NCBI RefSeq assembly: GCF_024178165.1 | Contig: NZ_JAMZIE010000001.1 | Span: 558,001 to 622,000 of the forward strand | Length of the DNA stretch: 64,000 nt | Direction of reading: 5' to 3' | Source of the DNA: Halohasta salina | Lineage (GTDB): Archaea > Halobacteriota > Halobacteria > Halobacteriales > Haloferacaceae | In this document: piece by piece, positions 17,409 through 25,889 of the stretch | How positions within the stretch are numbered: the first letter of the stretch is position 1 | How the letters are laid out: every line of letters starts with the position of its first letter | The notes under the pieces: model-generated | What the model saw: only the letters and a program-made list of their open reading frames with translations | Told to the model about the DNA's origin: nothing | The model's database searches: none | Program-made: the position numbers and the translations under genes

Positions 17409-18706
17409 AGGGAGTCGTCGTCGGTGGCGTGAGTTCCGGCGTCGGCAAGACCGTCGCCACACTGGCGACGATTCGCGCACTCGACGAGGCGGGCTATGCG
17501 GTCCAGCCAGCCAAGGCCGGGCCGGATTTCATCGACCCCAGCCACCACGAAGCGATCGCCGGTCGACCCTCACGCACCCTCGATCTGTGGCTCGAAGGCA
17601 GCGAAGGGATGGCCCGCAACTACGCTCGCGGTGAGGGTGACATCTGCGTCGTCGAGGGTGTGATGGGGCTGTACGACGGCGATGGCTCCAGCACTGCGAT
17701 GGTCGCCGAAGCCCTCGATCTCCCCGTGGTGCTCGTCGTCGACGCCAAAGCCGGCATGGAGAGCGTCGCCGCCACCGCCTACGGCTTCCGGGAGTACGCC
17801 GAGACGATCGGCCGTGAGGTCGACGTGGCCGGCGTCATCGCCCAGCGCGCCCACGGCGGTCGACACGAACAGGGCATCCGCGATGCCCTGCCCGACGACC
17901 TCGACTACTTCGGCCGGATTCCTCCCTCGTCGGATCTCGAAATCCCGGACCGCCATCTCGGGCTGGAGATGGGCGCGGAAGCAGCGTTGCCGCACGAGGC
18001 GCTCTCGGCAGCCGCCGACCACCTCGACACCGAGCGGCTGGTCGACGTGGCCCGCGAGCCGCCGCAGGTCGACCCCGAACCGGCCGGGGCGCGCACTGAT
18101 GCGACAGTCGCCGTCGCCAGCGACGCCGCCTTCTGCTTCCGGTACCCCGCAACCATCGGACGCCTCCACGAGCGGTCGACCGTCCAAACCTTCTCGCCGG
18201 TCGCTGGCGATCCGGTCCCCGAGTGTGACGGCGTCTACCTGCCGGGTGGCTACCCCGAACTCCACGCCGAGGCGCTAGCGTCGGCCGACACCCTCACCGA
18301 ACTCGGCGAGCGGGCCGGCGAGGGGCTACCGGTCTTCGGCGAGTGCGGCGGCCTGATGGCGATGAGTCAGTCGCTTTCGACCACCGAGGGCGAGCGCTAC
18401 GCAATGGCCGGGATCCTCCCGGCTGACGTCGAGATGTGTGACCGCTATCAGGCGCTCAACCACGTCGACCTCGAAGCCACCTCGGAGACGCTGACCGCGC
18501 GAGCTGGCGAGTCGATTCGGGGCCACGAGTTCCACTACTCGAAGGCCTCGGTCGATGCAGACGCACGATTCGCCTTCGAGACCGTCCGCGGTGACGGGAT
18601 CGACGGCGACCACGACGGACTGCTCGAACACGAGTCGCTGGGTACCTACGCCCACGTCCACGCCGCAAGCGGCGCGTTCGACCGGTTCGTCGACCGGCTC
18701 CGGTGA
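17405..18706 (+). CDS. cbiA: Cobyrinate a,c-diamide synthase
   Basis: A 433-residue CbiA/CobB that uses ATP and glutamine to amidate the a and c side chains of cobyrinate. The N-terminal dethiobiotin-synthase-like domain has the P-loop VGGVSSGVGKTVATLA and AKAGPDFIDPSHH. The C-terminal glutamine amidotransferase domain has VFGECGGLMAMS with the catalytic Cys and the late GHEFHYSK His. The ATG overlaps the cbiE stop (ATGA). It is the last gene of the cobN operon; the next 240 bp hold no gene. Confidence 0.93.
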   Translation: MKGVVVGGVSSGVGKTVATLATIRALDEAGYAVQPAKAGPDFIDPSHHEAIAGRPSRTLDLWLEGSEGMARNYARGEGDICVVEGVMGLYDGDGSSTAMVAEALDLPVVLVVDAKAGMESVAATAYGFREYAETIGREVDVAGVIAQRAHGGRHEQGIRDALPDDLDYFGRIPPSSDLEIPDRHLGLEMGAEAALPHEALSAAADHLDTERLVDVAREPPQVDPEPAGARTDATVAVASDAAFCFRYPATIGRLHERSTVQTFSPVAGDPVPECDGVYLPGGYPELHAEALASADTLTELGERAGEGLPVFGECGGLMAMSQSLSTTEGERYAMAGILPADVEMCDRYQALNHVDLEATSETLTARAGESIRGHEFHYSKASVDADARFAFETVRGDGIDGDHDGLLEHESLGTYAHVHAASGAFDRFVDRLR

Positions 18707-18934
18707 CCGGCAATCACGCTCCCCACCGAGCCACTGGCCGACCCCCGTCGACCGCGGCGCGACTGCCGCCGGTATCCTGTTGATGCCGCTCAGAACCCGG
18801 TTGCTGACAGCTGCTGTCGACATACCACCTGCATACCGGACGGAGACATCGACAAACACCGCAGTTCTGAGCGGCTTGGCGGTGAATTCGGAACACGAAA
18901 AATGGTGTGTGCTGTCATACCGCACACCACACTT

Positions 18935-18941
18935 GGAGGTG
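18935..18941 (+). promoter_or_regulatory. Strong Shine-Dalgarno before a membrane protein gene
   Basis: GGAGGTG lies 5 nt before the ATG at 18947 and matches the anti-Shine-Dalgarno sequence fully. It fixes the start of the downstream gene and is notable where most first genes look leaderless. It lies in a small stem formed by CACAC and GTGTG. Confidence 0.6.
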
Positions 18942-18946
18942 TGACA

Positions 18947-19435
18947 ATGTCGACAGAACACTCAGTACCCGACCGACAGTATGCACAGGCCGACATCGGA
19001 GCGAACCTCTGGACCGGCGCGCTGTTGATGGCACTCGCCGGAGTCGCCTTCGTTGGCTACGGCGTCGTCTTCCTCGTGGTGAACTTCGTGGGCGGCGGCT
19101 TTGAGATCGGAGTGAGCCACCTCGGCGGTCAGACGCCAGTCGACCTCGATCCGACCGTTGCCTACTACATCAGCCACCTGCACGTCGCCACTGCGGGCTT
19201 CATCATCGCGACGGGGATCGCGGTCACCGCCCTCTCGTGGTTCGGGGTCCGGAGTCGACAGCGATGGGCGTGGGCCACCGCGGTCGTCGCCGCAGTCACC
19301 GGACTGGTCATCGCCCTGCCGATGCACTACCTCGGTGGCTTCGCCCACGACTGGGTGACCCACCTCGGGCCGATCTATCTGGCCGTCGTCGTCTTCGTCG
19401 TCGGCGTGGGCTTGGCCGCTCGTGGTTTCACCTGA
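18947..19435 (+). CDS. Four-helix membrane protein, unknown function
   Basis: A 162-residue protein with four hydrophobic segments, near residues 22-48, 77-97, 106-128 and 137-158, and a short acidic N-terminus. I do not recognise the family. Two histidines at membrane edges (SHLHVATAGF and PMHYLGGFAHDW) could be of interest as cofactor or metal ligands, since the pattern of paired His near helix ends is seen in small heme-binding membrane proteins, but this is only inference. The start at 18947 is set by the GGAGGTG site. It stands alone after the cobalamin operon. Confidence 0.65.
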   Translation: MSTEHSVPDRQYAQADIGANLWTGALLMALAGVAFVGYGVVFLVVNFVGGGFEIGVSHLGGQTPVDLDPTVAYYISHLHVATAGFIIATGIAVTALSWFGVRSRQRWAWATAVVAAVTGLVIALPMHYLGGFAHDWVTHLGPIYLAVVVFVVGVGLAARGFT

Positions 19436-19626
19436 GATGAGGTCGAGACCGCCCGTCGCCGAGTCGTCGACGTCGGTCGACCACGCCAACCGAGCCGACT
19501 ATGATATTCCCGTTGAAAGATCGAAAACCGGCGGTGGTGGCGTCGATTCGCTTGCGAGGATCAAACTATATCACGAATTATCTTTTCAGAGACACTTATG
19601 ATGGCGTAGTCCGTATGCTAGTTCGT

Positions 19627-19866
19627 ATGCCGCCAGTTGACTCGATGGTACGGCGCGTCACAGAATCACTCCGGCAACCAACGTACCTCGCCGCCGTCGC
19701 TGCAGTGCTCGTCGCTGTCGCCAGTGTAACCTACGGGCTCGCCAACGACGACCTGCTGACCGCACTCGGGGCGTTGCTGATCGTTCCGAGCATCGTGCTT
19801 CTCTACCGGATCGGAAGCCAAGGCGACGTCGAGGTCGACGCGGAACGGCGACGACAGGCGAACTGA
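19627..19866 (+). CDS. Small two-helix membrane protein
   Basis: A 79-residue protein (MPPVDSMVRRV start) with two predicted membrane helices, about residues 17-34 and 39-58, and a charged C-terminus (EVDAERRRQAN). In-frame ATGs at 19501 and 19615 are alternatives; the first would add a segment with un-haloarchaeal composition. The upstream 19500-19620 stretch is AT-rich and probably promoter. No family is recognised and the gene is moderately supported by codon use and acidic tail. Confidence 0.5.
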   Translation: MPPVDSMVRRVTESLRQPTYLAAVAAVLVAVASVTYGLANDDLLTALGALLIVPSIVLLYRIGSQGDVEVDAERRRQAN

Positions 19867-19959
19867 GTCGGGCAGCCGTCGGTAACGTGAGTGGATCGAT
19901 CCCTTCGGCCGGAACATCGACGGACGGGGAGTCGAGAGCGGAGACGAGTGGCGGCGGTC

Positions 19960-20388
19960 CTACTTCAATCGTTCCTGCAGAAACGACGGGTGAGCCGCGG
20001 TCACGCCCTCGACGTCGAGGATCTCGTCGCTGATGACATCGCCGAGCGCATCGCCGTCGGTGGCGCGCACCTCGGCCATCAACATGTGGTCCCCCGAAGA
20101 TGTATAGAGCGCTTCGACCGAGTCGAGGGCCTTGAGTGCACGGGTGGCTTCGACGTACTGTTCGCTGGCGACGTCGATCCCGACCATGGCAATCGACTGC
20201 GAGGAGAGTTTCTTCGGGTCGACGTCGGCCGAGTAGCCGACGATCACGCCCTCCGATTCGAGCTGCTGGATGTATTTGCGGACCGTCGGCTTCGAGACCT
20301 CCGCCCGCTCGGCGATCTCGGAGTAAGAAGCCTGTGCATCGTCTTCCAGCACAGAGAGAATGCGGTCCGCCGTCGATGAGCTACTCAT
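19960..20388 (-). CDS. Lrp/AsnC family transcriptional regulator
   Basis: A 142-residue regulator with an N-terminal winged helix-turn-helix (DDAQASYSEIAERAEVSKPTVRKYIQQLESEGVIVGYSADVDPKKL) and a C-terminal RAM/AsnC ligand-binding domain. It resembles haloarchaeal LrpA-type regulators of amino acid and central metabolism. It lies 86 bp downstream of korB in the same direction, with a T-rich stretch and its own TATA-like ATATTTTTTCG in between, so it probably has its own promoter. Control of korAB is a reasonable guess from position only. Confidence 0.85.
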   Translation of the reverse strand: MSSSSTADRILSVLEDDAQASYSEIAERAEVSKPTVRKYIQQLESEGVIVGYSADVDPKKLSSQSIAMVGIDVASEQYVEATRALKALDSVEALYTSSGDHMLMAEVRATDGDALGDVISDEILDVEGVTAAHPSFLQERLK

Positions 20389-20474
20389 AGCTATCTATTT
20401 TGCTCCAACGAAAAAATATCTTCCGAACCAAAAAACGTTTTCGACCCAACGAAACCCAGAGGGCAGCGGTGGCC

Positions 20475-21413
20475 CTACTTGTGTTTGTCGAGGAAGAGGT
20501 CCGCCGACCGCTCCCACTCGTAGGAGTCGTCGAAGTAGCGTTCGGCCAGCGGCTCCTCGGGCATCTCGCCGATCGAGCGCTTCTCTTCGCCGTAGGACGG
20601 ACGGCTCTCGTCGACGTAGTAGCGGCCGGTCAGCACCTTGCCCTCGTGGAGGGCTTCCTCGGTCTCGGCCATCATGTCGGCGGCCTCACGCCGGTCGGTC
20701 CTGTCGAACTCGTAGTCGTCCGAATCGTTGACATCGATGTAGGGGACGTACTGGCGGGCGTCCTTGTTCCAGGTCGGACACTGGGTGAGGAAGTCGACGT
20801 GGGCGAAGCCGTCGTGTTCCATCGCCTCGACGATGATCTCCTTGGCCTGGTTGGGGTTGACCGCCGCGGTCCGGGCAATGTAGGAGGCCCCCGAGGTGAG
20901 ACTCAGCGACAGCGGGCGGAGCGGCTCCTTGGCACTGCCGTGGGGCTGTGTCTTCGACTTGTGACCCTTCGGGCTCGTCGGCGAGGTCTGGCCCTTGGTG
21001 AGGCCGAAGATCTCGTTGTTGAACACGATGTAGGTCATGTCGTGGTTCTCACGAGCGCTGTGCATGAAGTGGTTGCCACCGATCCCGTAGCCGTCGCCGT
21101 CGCCACCCGCGGCGATCACTTCGATGCCGGGGTTGGCGAGTTTGGCTGCACGGGCGACCGGCAGCGACCGGCCGTGGATCGTGTGGAACCCGTAGCTGTC
21201 GAAGTAGCTGTTGAGCTTGCCGGAACAGCCGATTCCGGTACACAGCAGCATCTCTTCGGGTGATTTGCCGAGCTCTTGGGCCGCGCCCTTCAGTGCCTTC
21301 AGGACACCGAAGTCACCGCAGCCAGGACACCACGTTGCCTGTGGTTCGAGATCCGGCGTGTAGTCCTCCTGTTCGACCTCCCGTCCCTCACCGATTGCTG
21401 AAAATGCACTCAT
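20475..21413 (-). CDS. korB: 2-oxoacid:ferredoxin oxidoreductase beta subunit (2-oxoglutarate type)
   Basis: A 312-residue thiamine-diphosphate subunit. The lead CPGCGDFGVLKAL near residue 29 and the ThDP/Mg motif GDGDGYGIGGNHF...NNEIFGLTKGQTSPTS are intact. With KorA it oxidatively decarboxylates a 2-oxoacid and reduces ferredoxin, the archaeal substitute for the 2-oxoglutarate dehydrogenase complex. The choice of 2-oxoglutarate over pyruvate rests on resemblance to haloarchaeal KorAB and is not provable from motifs. It begins 2 bp after the korA stop. Confidence 0.88.
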   Translation of the reverse strand: MSAFSAIGEGREVEQEDYTPDLEPQATWCPGCGDFGVLKALKGAAQELGKSPEEMLLCTGIGCSGKLNSYFDSYGFHTIHGRSLPVARAAKLANPGIEVIAAGGDGDGYGIGGNHFMHSARENHDMTYIVFNNEIFGLTKGQTSPTSPKGHKSKTQPHGSAKEPLRPLSLSLTSGASYIARTAAVNPNQAKEIIVEAMEHDGFAHVDFLTQCPTWNKDARQYVPYIDVNDSDDYEFDRTDRREAADMMAETEEALHEGKVLTGRYYVDESRPSYGEEKRSIGEMPEEPLAERYFDDSYEWERSADLFLDKHK

Positions 21414-21415
21414 GG

Positions 21416-23314
21416 TTAGTCACCTGCTGCTGGTACGTACTTCGTTTCGATGCCAGTTAGCTCTTCGTCCTCGACGATCGTCGTGACGAAGCCCTCGACG
21501 ATGTCGGCCGGCTCGAAGGGGTTACCGTTGTACTTGAGCAGGCTCGACAGTTTCTCGCCGTACTGGCCGAGTTCCTTCTGCGTGAGTCCGCGGAACTGGG
21601 CGGAGGCGTTCATCTCGACGACGAGCACCTCGTCGACGCTCTCGATGAACTCCGTGACCTCTTCGACCGGGTAGGGGGCCATATCCGAGACGCCGAGGGA
21701 TTTGACCGAGTAACCCTGGTCGTTGAGGACGTCGACGGCCTCCTCGACGGTCCCCTGCGAACTGCCGAAGGTCATCAGACCGTAGGTCGCCTCGTCGGGG
21801 CCGTGGTAGGTCTGGTGGCCCTCGTCTTGAGAGGCCAGCTCCTCGTGGATCGCTTCGAGCTTCTGCTCGCGGCGGTCCATCTGGGCGACACGGTTCTCGG
21901 GGGATTCGGCGATGTGTCCCTCGGGGGTGTGTTCGTTCCCCGTCGCGAGGTAGTGGCCGCCCTTCTGGCCGGGAATCGACCGCGGGCTGACGCCGTCTTC
22001 GACGTCGTGCTGGAAGCGGCTGTACTTGCCCGACTCGTCGTGTGGCGCGTCTTCGAGTTCGGCTTCGGTGAGCGTCGACCCGAGCGAGGGGTTCGGCTCC
22101 TCGTCGAAGACCGACGCCGGGACGTTCATCAGCTCGCCGCCGAGCTTCTGGTCGTAGAGCACGATCGCCGGGATCTGGTACTCGTAGGCGATCTTGAACG
22201 CTTTGCGGGTCTGGGTGTAAGCCTCTTCGACCGTCCCGGGCGCGAAGACGACGCGCTGGGAGTCACCCTGCGACGTATAGAGGACGTGTTCGAGGTCGGC
22301 CTGTTCCGGCTTGGTCGGCATGCCGGTCGACGGACCGGCGCGCATGGCCTCGATGAGGACGACCGGCGTCTCGGTCATCTCGGCGAGACCGAGCGGTTCG
22401 CTCATCAGCGCGAAGCCGCCACCGGAGGAGCCGGACATCGCCTTGGCACCAGCGTGGCTCGCACCGACTGCGAGCGCGGCGGCGGCGATCTCGTCTTCGA
22501 CCTGCTCGGAGATCCCACCGACTTCCGGCAGATTCTGGCTCATGATGGTGAAGACCTCGGTCCACGGGGTCATCGGGTAGCCCGCGATGAACCGACAGCC
22601 CTCGTCCAGCGAGCCGTAGGCGATCGAATCGGAGCCCGACAGCAGGACCTGCTCTTCGTCGTGGCTGCCCTCGGGGACCTTGATGTCGTGGGCGTCGACA
22701 TCGTACTCCTCGTTGACCATCTCGTAGGCGTTGTGGAGGATCTCGAGGTTGGGTTCGAGGATCTTCTCCGGCATCGCCTCGGTCATGAGGTCTTCGATCC
22801 ATTCGAGTTCGATACCGGCGAGCGCGCAGGTCGCGCCGACACCGGCGGTGTTTCGCATGACCTCACGGCCCTGTTCGCGGGCCATCGTCCGGAGGTCGAG
22901 ATCGTAGACGTGCCAGTTGTTTTCCTCGACACGCTCGTCGAAGTTCTCGATCTCCGAGGCATCAAGCAGCCCCGAGTCGTAGATGATGACGCCACCCTCG
23001 CGGAGTTCGTCGAGGTTCTCCGAGAGCGGTTTGATCTCCTCGTTGCCGTACACCGACCCCTCCTTGGGGTTGCGCGCGAAGGAGTCACCCAGCGCCAGCA
23101 GGAAGTTGTAACCGTCGCCCCGCGATTTGACGGGGTCGGCCGAGGCACGAATCTCGGTGTAGGTGTGGCCGCCGCGGATCCGCGACGGATAATGTCTATG
23201 CGTGAATACGTTCAGACCTGAACGCATCAGTGCTTTGGCGAAGTTCTGGCTGGTCGAGGCGATCCCGTCACCGGAACCTCCTGCGATCCGCCAGATGAGT
23301 TCGTTGTCAGTCAT
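21416..23314 (-). CDS. korA: 2-oxoacid:ferredoxin oxidoreductase alpha subunit (gamma-alpha fusion)
   Basis: A 632-residue subunit in which the gamma domain (residues about 1-195, WRIAGGSGDGIASTSQNFAKALMRSG and SRIRGGHTYTEIRA) is fused to the alpha domain (from about 205, LSGSDSIAYGSLDEGCRFIAGYPMTPWTEV, then SSGGGFALMSEPLGLAEMTETPVV). This is the usual haloarchaeal form. It is the first gene of korAB. A TATA-like CTTTTATTATGG sits about 55-65 nt upstream, and the implied leader contains GGCCC-AGAG-GGGCC, a 5-bp hairpin with a tetraloop just ahead of the ATG. Confidence 0.9.
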   Translation of the reverse strand: MTDNELIWRIAGGSGDGIASTSQNFAKALMRSGLNVFTHRHYPSRIRGGHTYTEIRASADPVKSRGDGYNFLLALGDSFARNPKEGSVYGNEEIKPLSENLDELREGGVIIYDSGLLDASEIENFDERVEENNWHVYDLDLRTMAREQGREVMRNTAGVGATCALAGIELEWIEDLMTEAMPEKILEPNLEILHNAYEMVNEEYDVDAHDIKVPEGSHDEEQVLLSGSDSIAYGSLDEGCRFIAGYPMTPWTEVFTIMSQNLPEVGGISEQVEDEIAAAALAVGASHAGAKAMSGSSGGGFALMSEPLGLAEMTETPVVLIEAMRAGPSTGMPTKPEQADLEHVLYTSQGDSQRVVFAPGTVEEAYTQTRKAFKIAYEYQIPAIVLYDQKLGGELMNVPASVFDEEPNPSLGSTLTEAELEDAPHDESGKYSRFQHDVEDGVSPRSIPGQKGGHYLATGNEHTPEGHIAESPENRVAQMDRREQKLEAIHEELASQDEGHQTYHGPDEATYGLMTFGSSQGTVEEAVDVLNDQGYSVKSLGVSDMAPYPVEEVTEFIESVDEVLVVEMNASAQFRGLTQKELGQYGEKLSSLLKYNGNPFEPADIVEGFVTTIVEDEELTGIETKYVPAAGD

Positions 23315-23724
23315 AGTTTCGGGTCACGGCCCCTCTGGGCCACTAGTATTCGGTTTGCCAGCCCATAATAAAAGAGTTTGCTATGGATTGACAAGGAACA
23401 ATAATGAAGGACTGCCAGAAGTGGACGAATGGTCATTCGAAGATCACCTCCGGGCGGTGGTAGGAACTACCGTGGGGCACCGGGAATGGGGCTGCTGGCC
23501 GCCGGTCGACGGCGAACTGTCAGCGAACACGATCGGGTCGAACAGCCGGTCGGCGATCCAGTCATTACATGAACATAATTTATTTCATGAATGTTTAAGT
23601 GACTGCTATTTGACTGCGCTACTGTACGGACATCCCGGGCGAGCGGCGAGTGGGTCGTGGGACTGGTGGGACTGTCGAGCGGCCACGTCTTCGTCCGTCT
23701 CGGGTGGCCGACGGAGCACACAGT
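23315..23724. other. Intergenic region holding korA and pilin promoters and a pilin leader
   Basis: No gene is seen in these 410 bp. The left 60 bp serve korA. From 23560 to 23620 the sequence is AT-rich and includes ATGTTTAAG (23591-23599), a likely TATA box for the pilin gene to the right. This leaves a leader of about 100 nt, in which GGCCAC and GTGGCC form a 6-bp inverted repeat (about 23679-23708). Confidence 0.5.
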
Positions 23725-24183
23725 ATGCAACGATCACAGTTTGGAGCCGAGAACCGCGGTGCAGCACCGGTTATTGGCGTCGTACTGATGGTATCGATCG
23801 CGGTCATTCTGGCCGCCGCCGTCGGGGGGTACGTCCTCAACGAGGGCGATCAGATCCCCGAGAACGTGCCGCAGGCGTCGTTCAGCTACGACTACGACGA
23901 CACCGAAAACGTCACGATCACCCATACCGGCGGCGACAGCATCGACAACGGCACTATCGAGATCCTGATCGACGGCGCGGAAGCCTATCCCAATCCCGCG
24001 GCGTCGACCAACGTCACGGACCCCAAGGGCTGGGACGGAACCATCGGCTCGGGGGATTCAGTCGAACTGTACAATGACTCCAGCCACCCGATCGCCGAGG
24101 GTGGCGAGACGGTTCGGATCGTCTGGAACGACCCCGACGGAGGCAGTTCGACCACGATCGGCCAATCGGAGTGGCCGAACTAA
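23725..24183 (+). CDS. Archaeal type IV pilin
   Basis: A 152-residue pilin. The N-terminus MQRSQFGAENRG-AAPVIG followed by VVLMVSIAVILAAAVGGYVL is the class III signal and hydrophobic stem of archaeal pilins (pfam07790 type). Prepilin peptidase would cut just after the Arg-Gly. The remainder is an Asp/Thr/Ser-rich beta domain with [14 protein letters not shown] and a VRIVWNDPDGGSS end. Several NxS/T sites could be glycosylated. The start at 23725 is chosen because translation there gives the conserved signal. It is paired with a second pilin 218 bp downstream. Confidence 0.85.
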   Translation: MQRSQFGAENRGAAPVIGVVLMVSIAVILAAAVGGYVLNEGDQIPENVPQASFSYDYDDTENVTITHTGGDSIDNGTIEILIDGAEAYPNPAASTNVTDPKGWDGTIGSGDSVELYNDSSHPIAEGGETVRIVWNDPDGGSSTTIGQSEWPN

Positions 24184-24256
24184 CTCCCCGAGCCACGGCG
24201 GTCGACTGACCGTCGTAGTCGACGGCCAGTATCATTCCTGAAAATTGTCTCACGAA

Positions 24257-24269
24257 TATTTAAATAAGT
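24257..24269 (+). promoter_or_regulatory. TATA box of second pilin gene
   Basis: ATATTTAAATAAG, in an AT-rich island, lies about 135 nt before the pilin ATG at 24402. The implied leader of around 110 nt contains GGGGTAC (24301-24307) and GTACCCC (24364-24370), a perfect 7-bp inverted repeat with a 56-nt spacer. Confidence 0.45.
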
Positions 24270-24401
24270 AGCCGACAATCATCAGGTATCACGACTGTAT
24301 GGGGTACCTGAAGCCGTCGACCGAACTCGGATCGGGCGTCGGTCGGCGGGCACTCTACCGACCGTACCCCCTCACAGTCACGTGATCCACAGAGACAAAT
24401 C

Positions 24402-24818
24402 ATGTTCAAAGAACTATTCGCAGACGACTCCGACCGCGGCGTCTCGCCGGTCATCGGCGTCATTCTGATGGTGGCGATCACCGTCATTCTGGCCGCCGTC
24501 ATCGGCGCGTTCGTCCTCGGTCTCGGCGATCAGGTATCGAACAACGCACCACAGGCATCGTTCAGCTTTGATTTCAATTCGACTGCTGATCCCAGTAATG
24601 TGACGATTACACATACGGGTGGAGATAATATTGAAGCTAGTAACTTGAATGTCACTAACGGAAGTAACACTGAAAGATGGGGCGGCGGTAGTGGCACAGT
24701 GAGTACTGGTGACGAATACTCCATGGACTACTACACCGGTGACACTATCAGAGTTATCTGGCAGAACCCGTCCGGAGGATCTTCGAACGTCATTGCCGAG
24801 CGTGACGCTCCGCAATAA
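24402..24818 (+). CDS. Archaeal type IV pilin, compositionally mosaic
   Basis: A 138-residue pilin with the signal [19 protein letters not shown] and stem [20 protein letters not shown], the closest form in this window to the haloarchaeal PilA consensus. It is a paralogue of the upstream pilin: both share [15 protein letters not shown] and a C-terminal RVIWxxPxGGSS. Bases 24402-24540 are GC-rich like the rest of the window, but about 24560-24730 drop to near 43% GC with AT-ending codons, which suggests that the exposed domain was exchanged from another source. It is followed by a T-rich stretch. Confidence 0.87.
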   Translation: MFKELFADDSDRGVSPVIGVILMVAITVILAAVIGAFVLGLGDQVSNNAPQASFSFDFNSTADPSNVTITHTGGDNIEASNLNVTNGSNTERWGGGSGTVSTGDEYSMDYYTGDTIRVIWQNPSGGSSNVIAERDAPQ

Positions 24819-24986
24819 CCACTAACACCTGTCGATTTTCTTTTGATACCGGCCCCGGTAGCGTCCAGTTTGATCACGGGCAGTGCTTTTTGACTTGTCT
24901 ACCGGTTGTAATCGTATACCTGTAAGAATTATACTAAAATATAGCAATTTAATCTCAGCCCAAACCGACGTAGGTCCGCCGTCGAC

Positions 24987-25209
24987 CTATTCCATGTTGT
25001 CCGGACTGCGCGGGTGGTAGTCAGTGTCGTACTCGCCCACGTCGCCGTCGAGTCGGTCGGGGTTGATCCGGCTGGCCAGCAGCATGAAATCTAGCACCGT
25101 CAGATACAGCATCGCCTCGACGACCGGCACCGCTCGCGGCATCAACACCGGGTCGTGACGACCGACGACCTGAATCTCTTTCTCCTCGCCGGTCTCCCAG
25201 TCGACGGTC
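24987..25209 (-). pseudogene. Duplicate 3' end of aroC (chorismate synthase fragment)
   Basis: These 223 bp match 26055-26277, the 3' end of intact aroC, without gaps and with 8 differences (about 96%). Six of the eight are C-to-T or G-to-A in this copy. The reading frame is still open to the normal aroC stop, giving the last 72-73 residues with two substitutions (H to Y in EAML-LTVL, G to S in LLA-RINP). The match stops exactly where the vapC stop codon begins. It cannot make an active enzyme. Confidence 0.9.
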
Positions 25210-25641
25210 CTACTCCGCAAACGGACTGTCGGGTGTCGTGAGCCGAGTGATCTCACTAACGCCGTCGAAGCCGTCGTCGAAACTGTAGAGATACTCGATC
25301 TCCGCCCGCTGCATCGCCGCGACGATGATCGCGTCAGTCAACGATAGCGATTCGTACCGCCGGAACACCGAGCGACCGGCCTCGAAATCCGCTTTCGATG
25401 TCTGGGTGAGTTCGAACCCACTGCTCTCGATGAGTGCGTCGAGCGTTTCGACCGCGATATCGTGCCCGCCGCGTGCCTGCAAATAGTTGATCACCTCTTC
25501 GAGCACATCACTGAGCACGATCGCTGTCGGGAGGTTCCCCTGATCGATTGCCGTTGCAATCGCCTCGCCGCGGTCGTGATTCTGGTCACGGGCGAGTCGC
25601 GCCGCAATAAGAACGTTCGCGTCGACGGCGACGACCGCCAT
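25210..25641 (-). CDS. vapC: PIN-domain toxin VapC
   Basis: A 143-residue PIN-domain ribonuclease. The acidic active-site residues are visible: Asp7 (VDANVL), Glu48 or Glu49 (SDVLEEVI), Asp103 (LTDAIIVA) and Asp122-126 (SFDDGFD). Known members cut tRNA or rRNA when freed from the antitoxin. The start codon shares one base with the vapB stop (TGATG). The stop codon directly abuts the duplicated aroC 3' end, so the pair was inserted as a unit. It appears intact. Confidence 0.88.
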   Translation of the reverse strand: MAVVAVDANVLIAARLARDQNHDRGEAIATAIDQGNLPTAIVLSDVLEEVINYLQARGGHDIAVETLDALIESSGFELTQTSKADFEAGRSVFRRYESLSLTDAIIVAAMQRAEIEYLYSFDDGFDGVSEITRLTTPDSPFAE

Positions 25642-25889
25642 CAGTACTCCCCAGCGATCAGGTCGTGATCGTCGGCCGCGTCGGTCGGTTCGCCGATATC
25701 AACCGGGTCGAGTTCCGAAAACGCTCCGTACTGCTGTTTCACGAGTTCGACCGAAAGCGATCCGTCTTCGTCGACGCGCCAACGGAGTTTGTCACCGGCG
25801 TCGACGCCCGCCTCCTGACGGATCGCCGCCGGAACGGTAACCGAGTAGCTCTCGTTGACTGTTGTTTCGCCTTCGATTTCGGGAGACAT
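25641..25889 (-). CDS. vapB: AbrB/SpoVT-type antitoxin VapB
   Basis: An 82-residue antitoxin. Residues about 12-50 (ESYSVTVPAAIRQEAGVDAGDKLRWRVDEDGSLSVEL) form the swapped-hairpin AbrB DNA-binding domain; the acidic C-terminal tail would wrap the toxin. It is the first gene of the pair and should repress its own promoter. A TATA-like TTACTTTTGAG lies near 25915 on the minus strand, about 30 nt before the ATG. It sits 165 bp downstream of aroC in the same direction. Confidence 0.87.
   Translation of the reverse strand: MSPEIEGETTVNESYSVTVPAAIRQEAGVDAGDKLRWRVDEDGSLSVELVKQQYGAFSELDPVDIGEPTDAADDHDLIAGEY

Noticed and set aside
21803-23221. A 472-codon open frame antisense to korA
   Set aside because: Same cause: GC-rich antisense frame, no recognisable domain, overlaps a certain gene.
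20475-23314. Pyruvate:ferredoxin oxidoreductase (porAB) instead of korAB
   Set aside because: The N-terminus (WRIAGGSGDGIASTSQNFAKALMRSG, HRHYPSRIRGGHTY) is the haloarchaeal KorA form as I recall it; not fully excluded without a database comparison.
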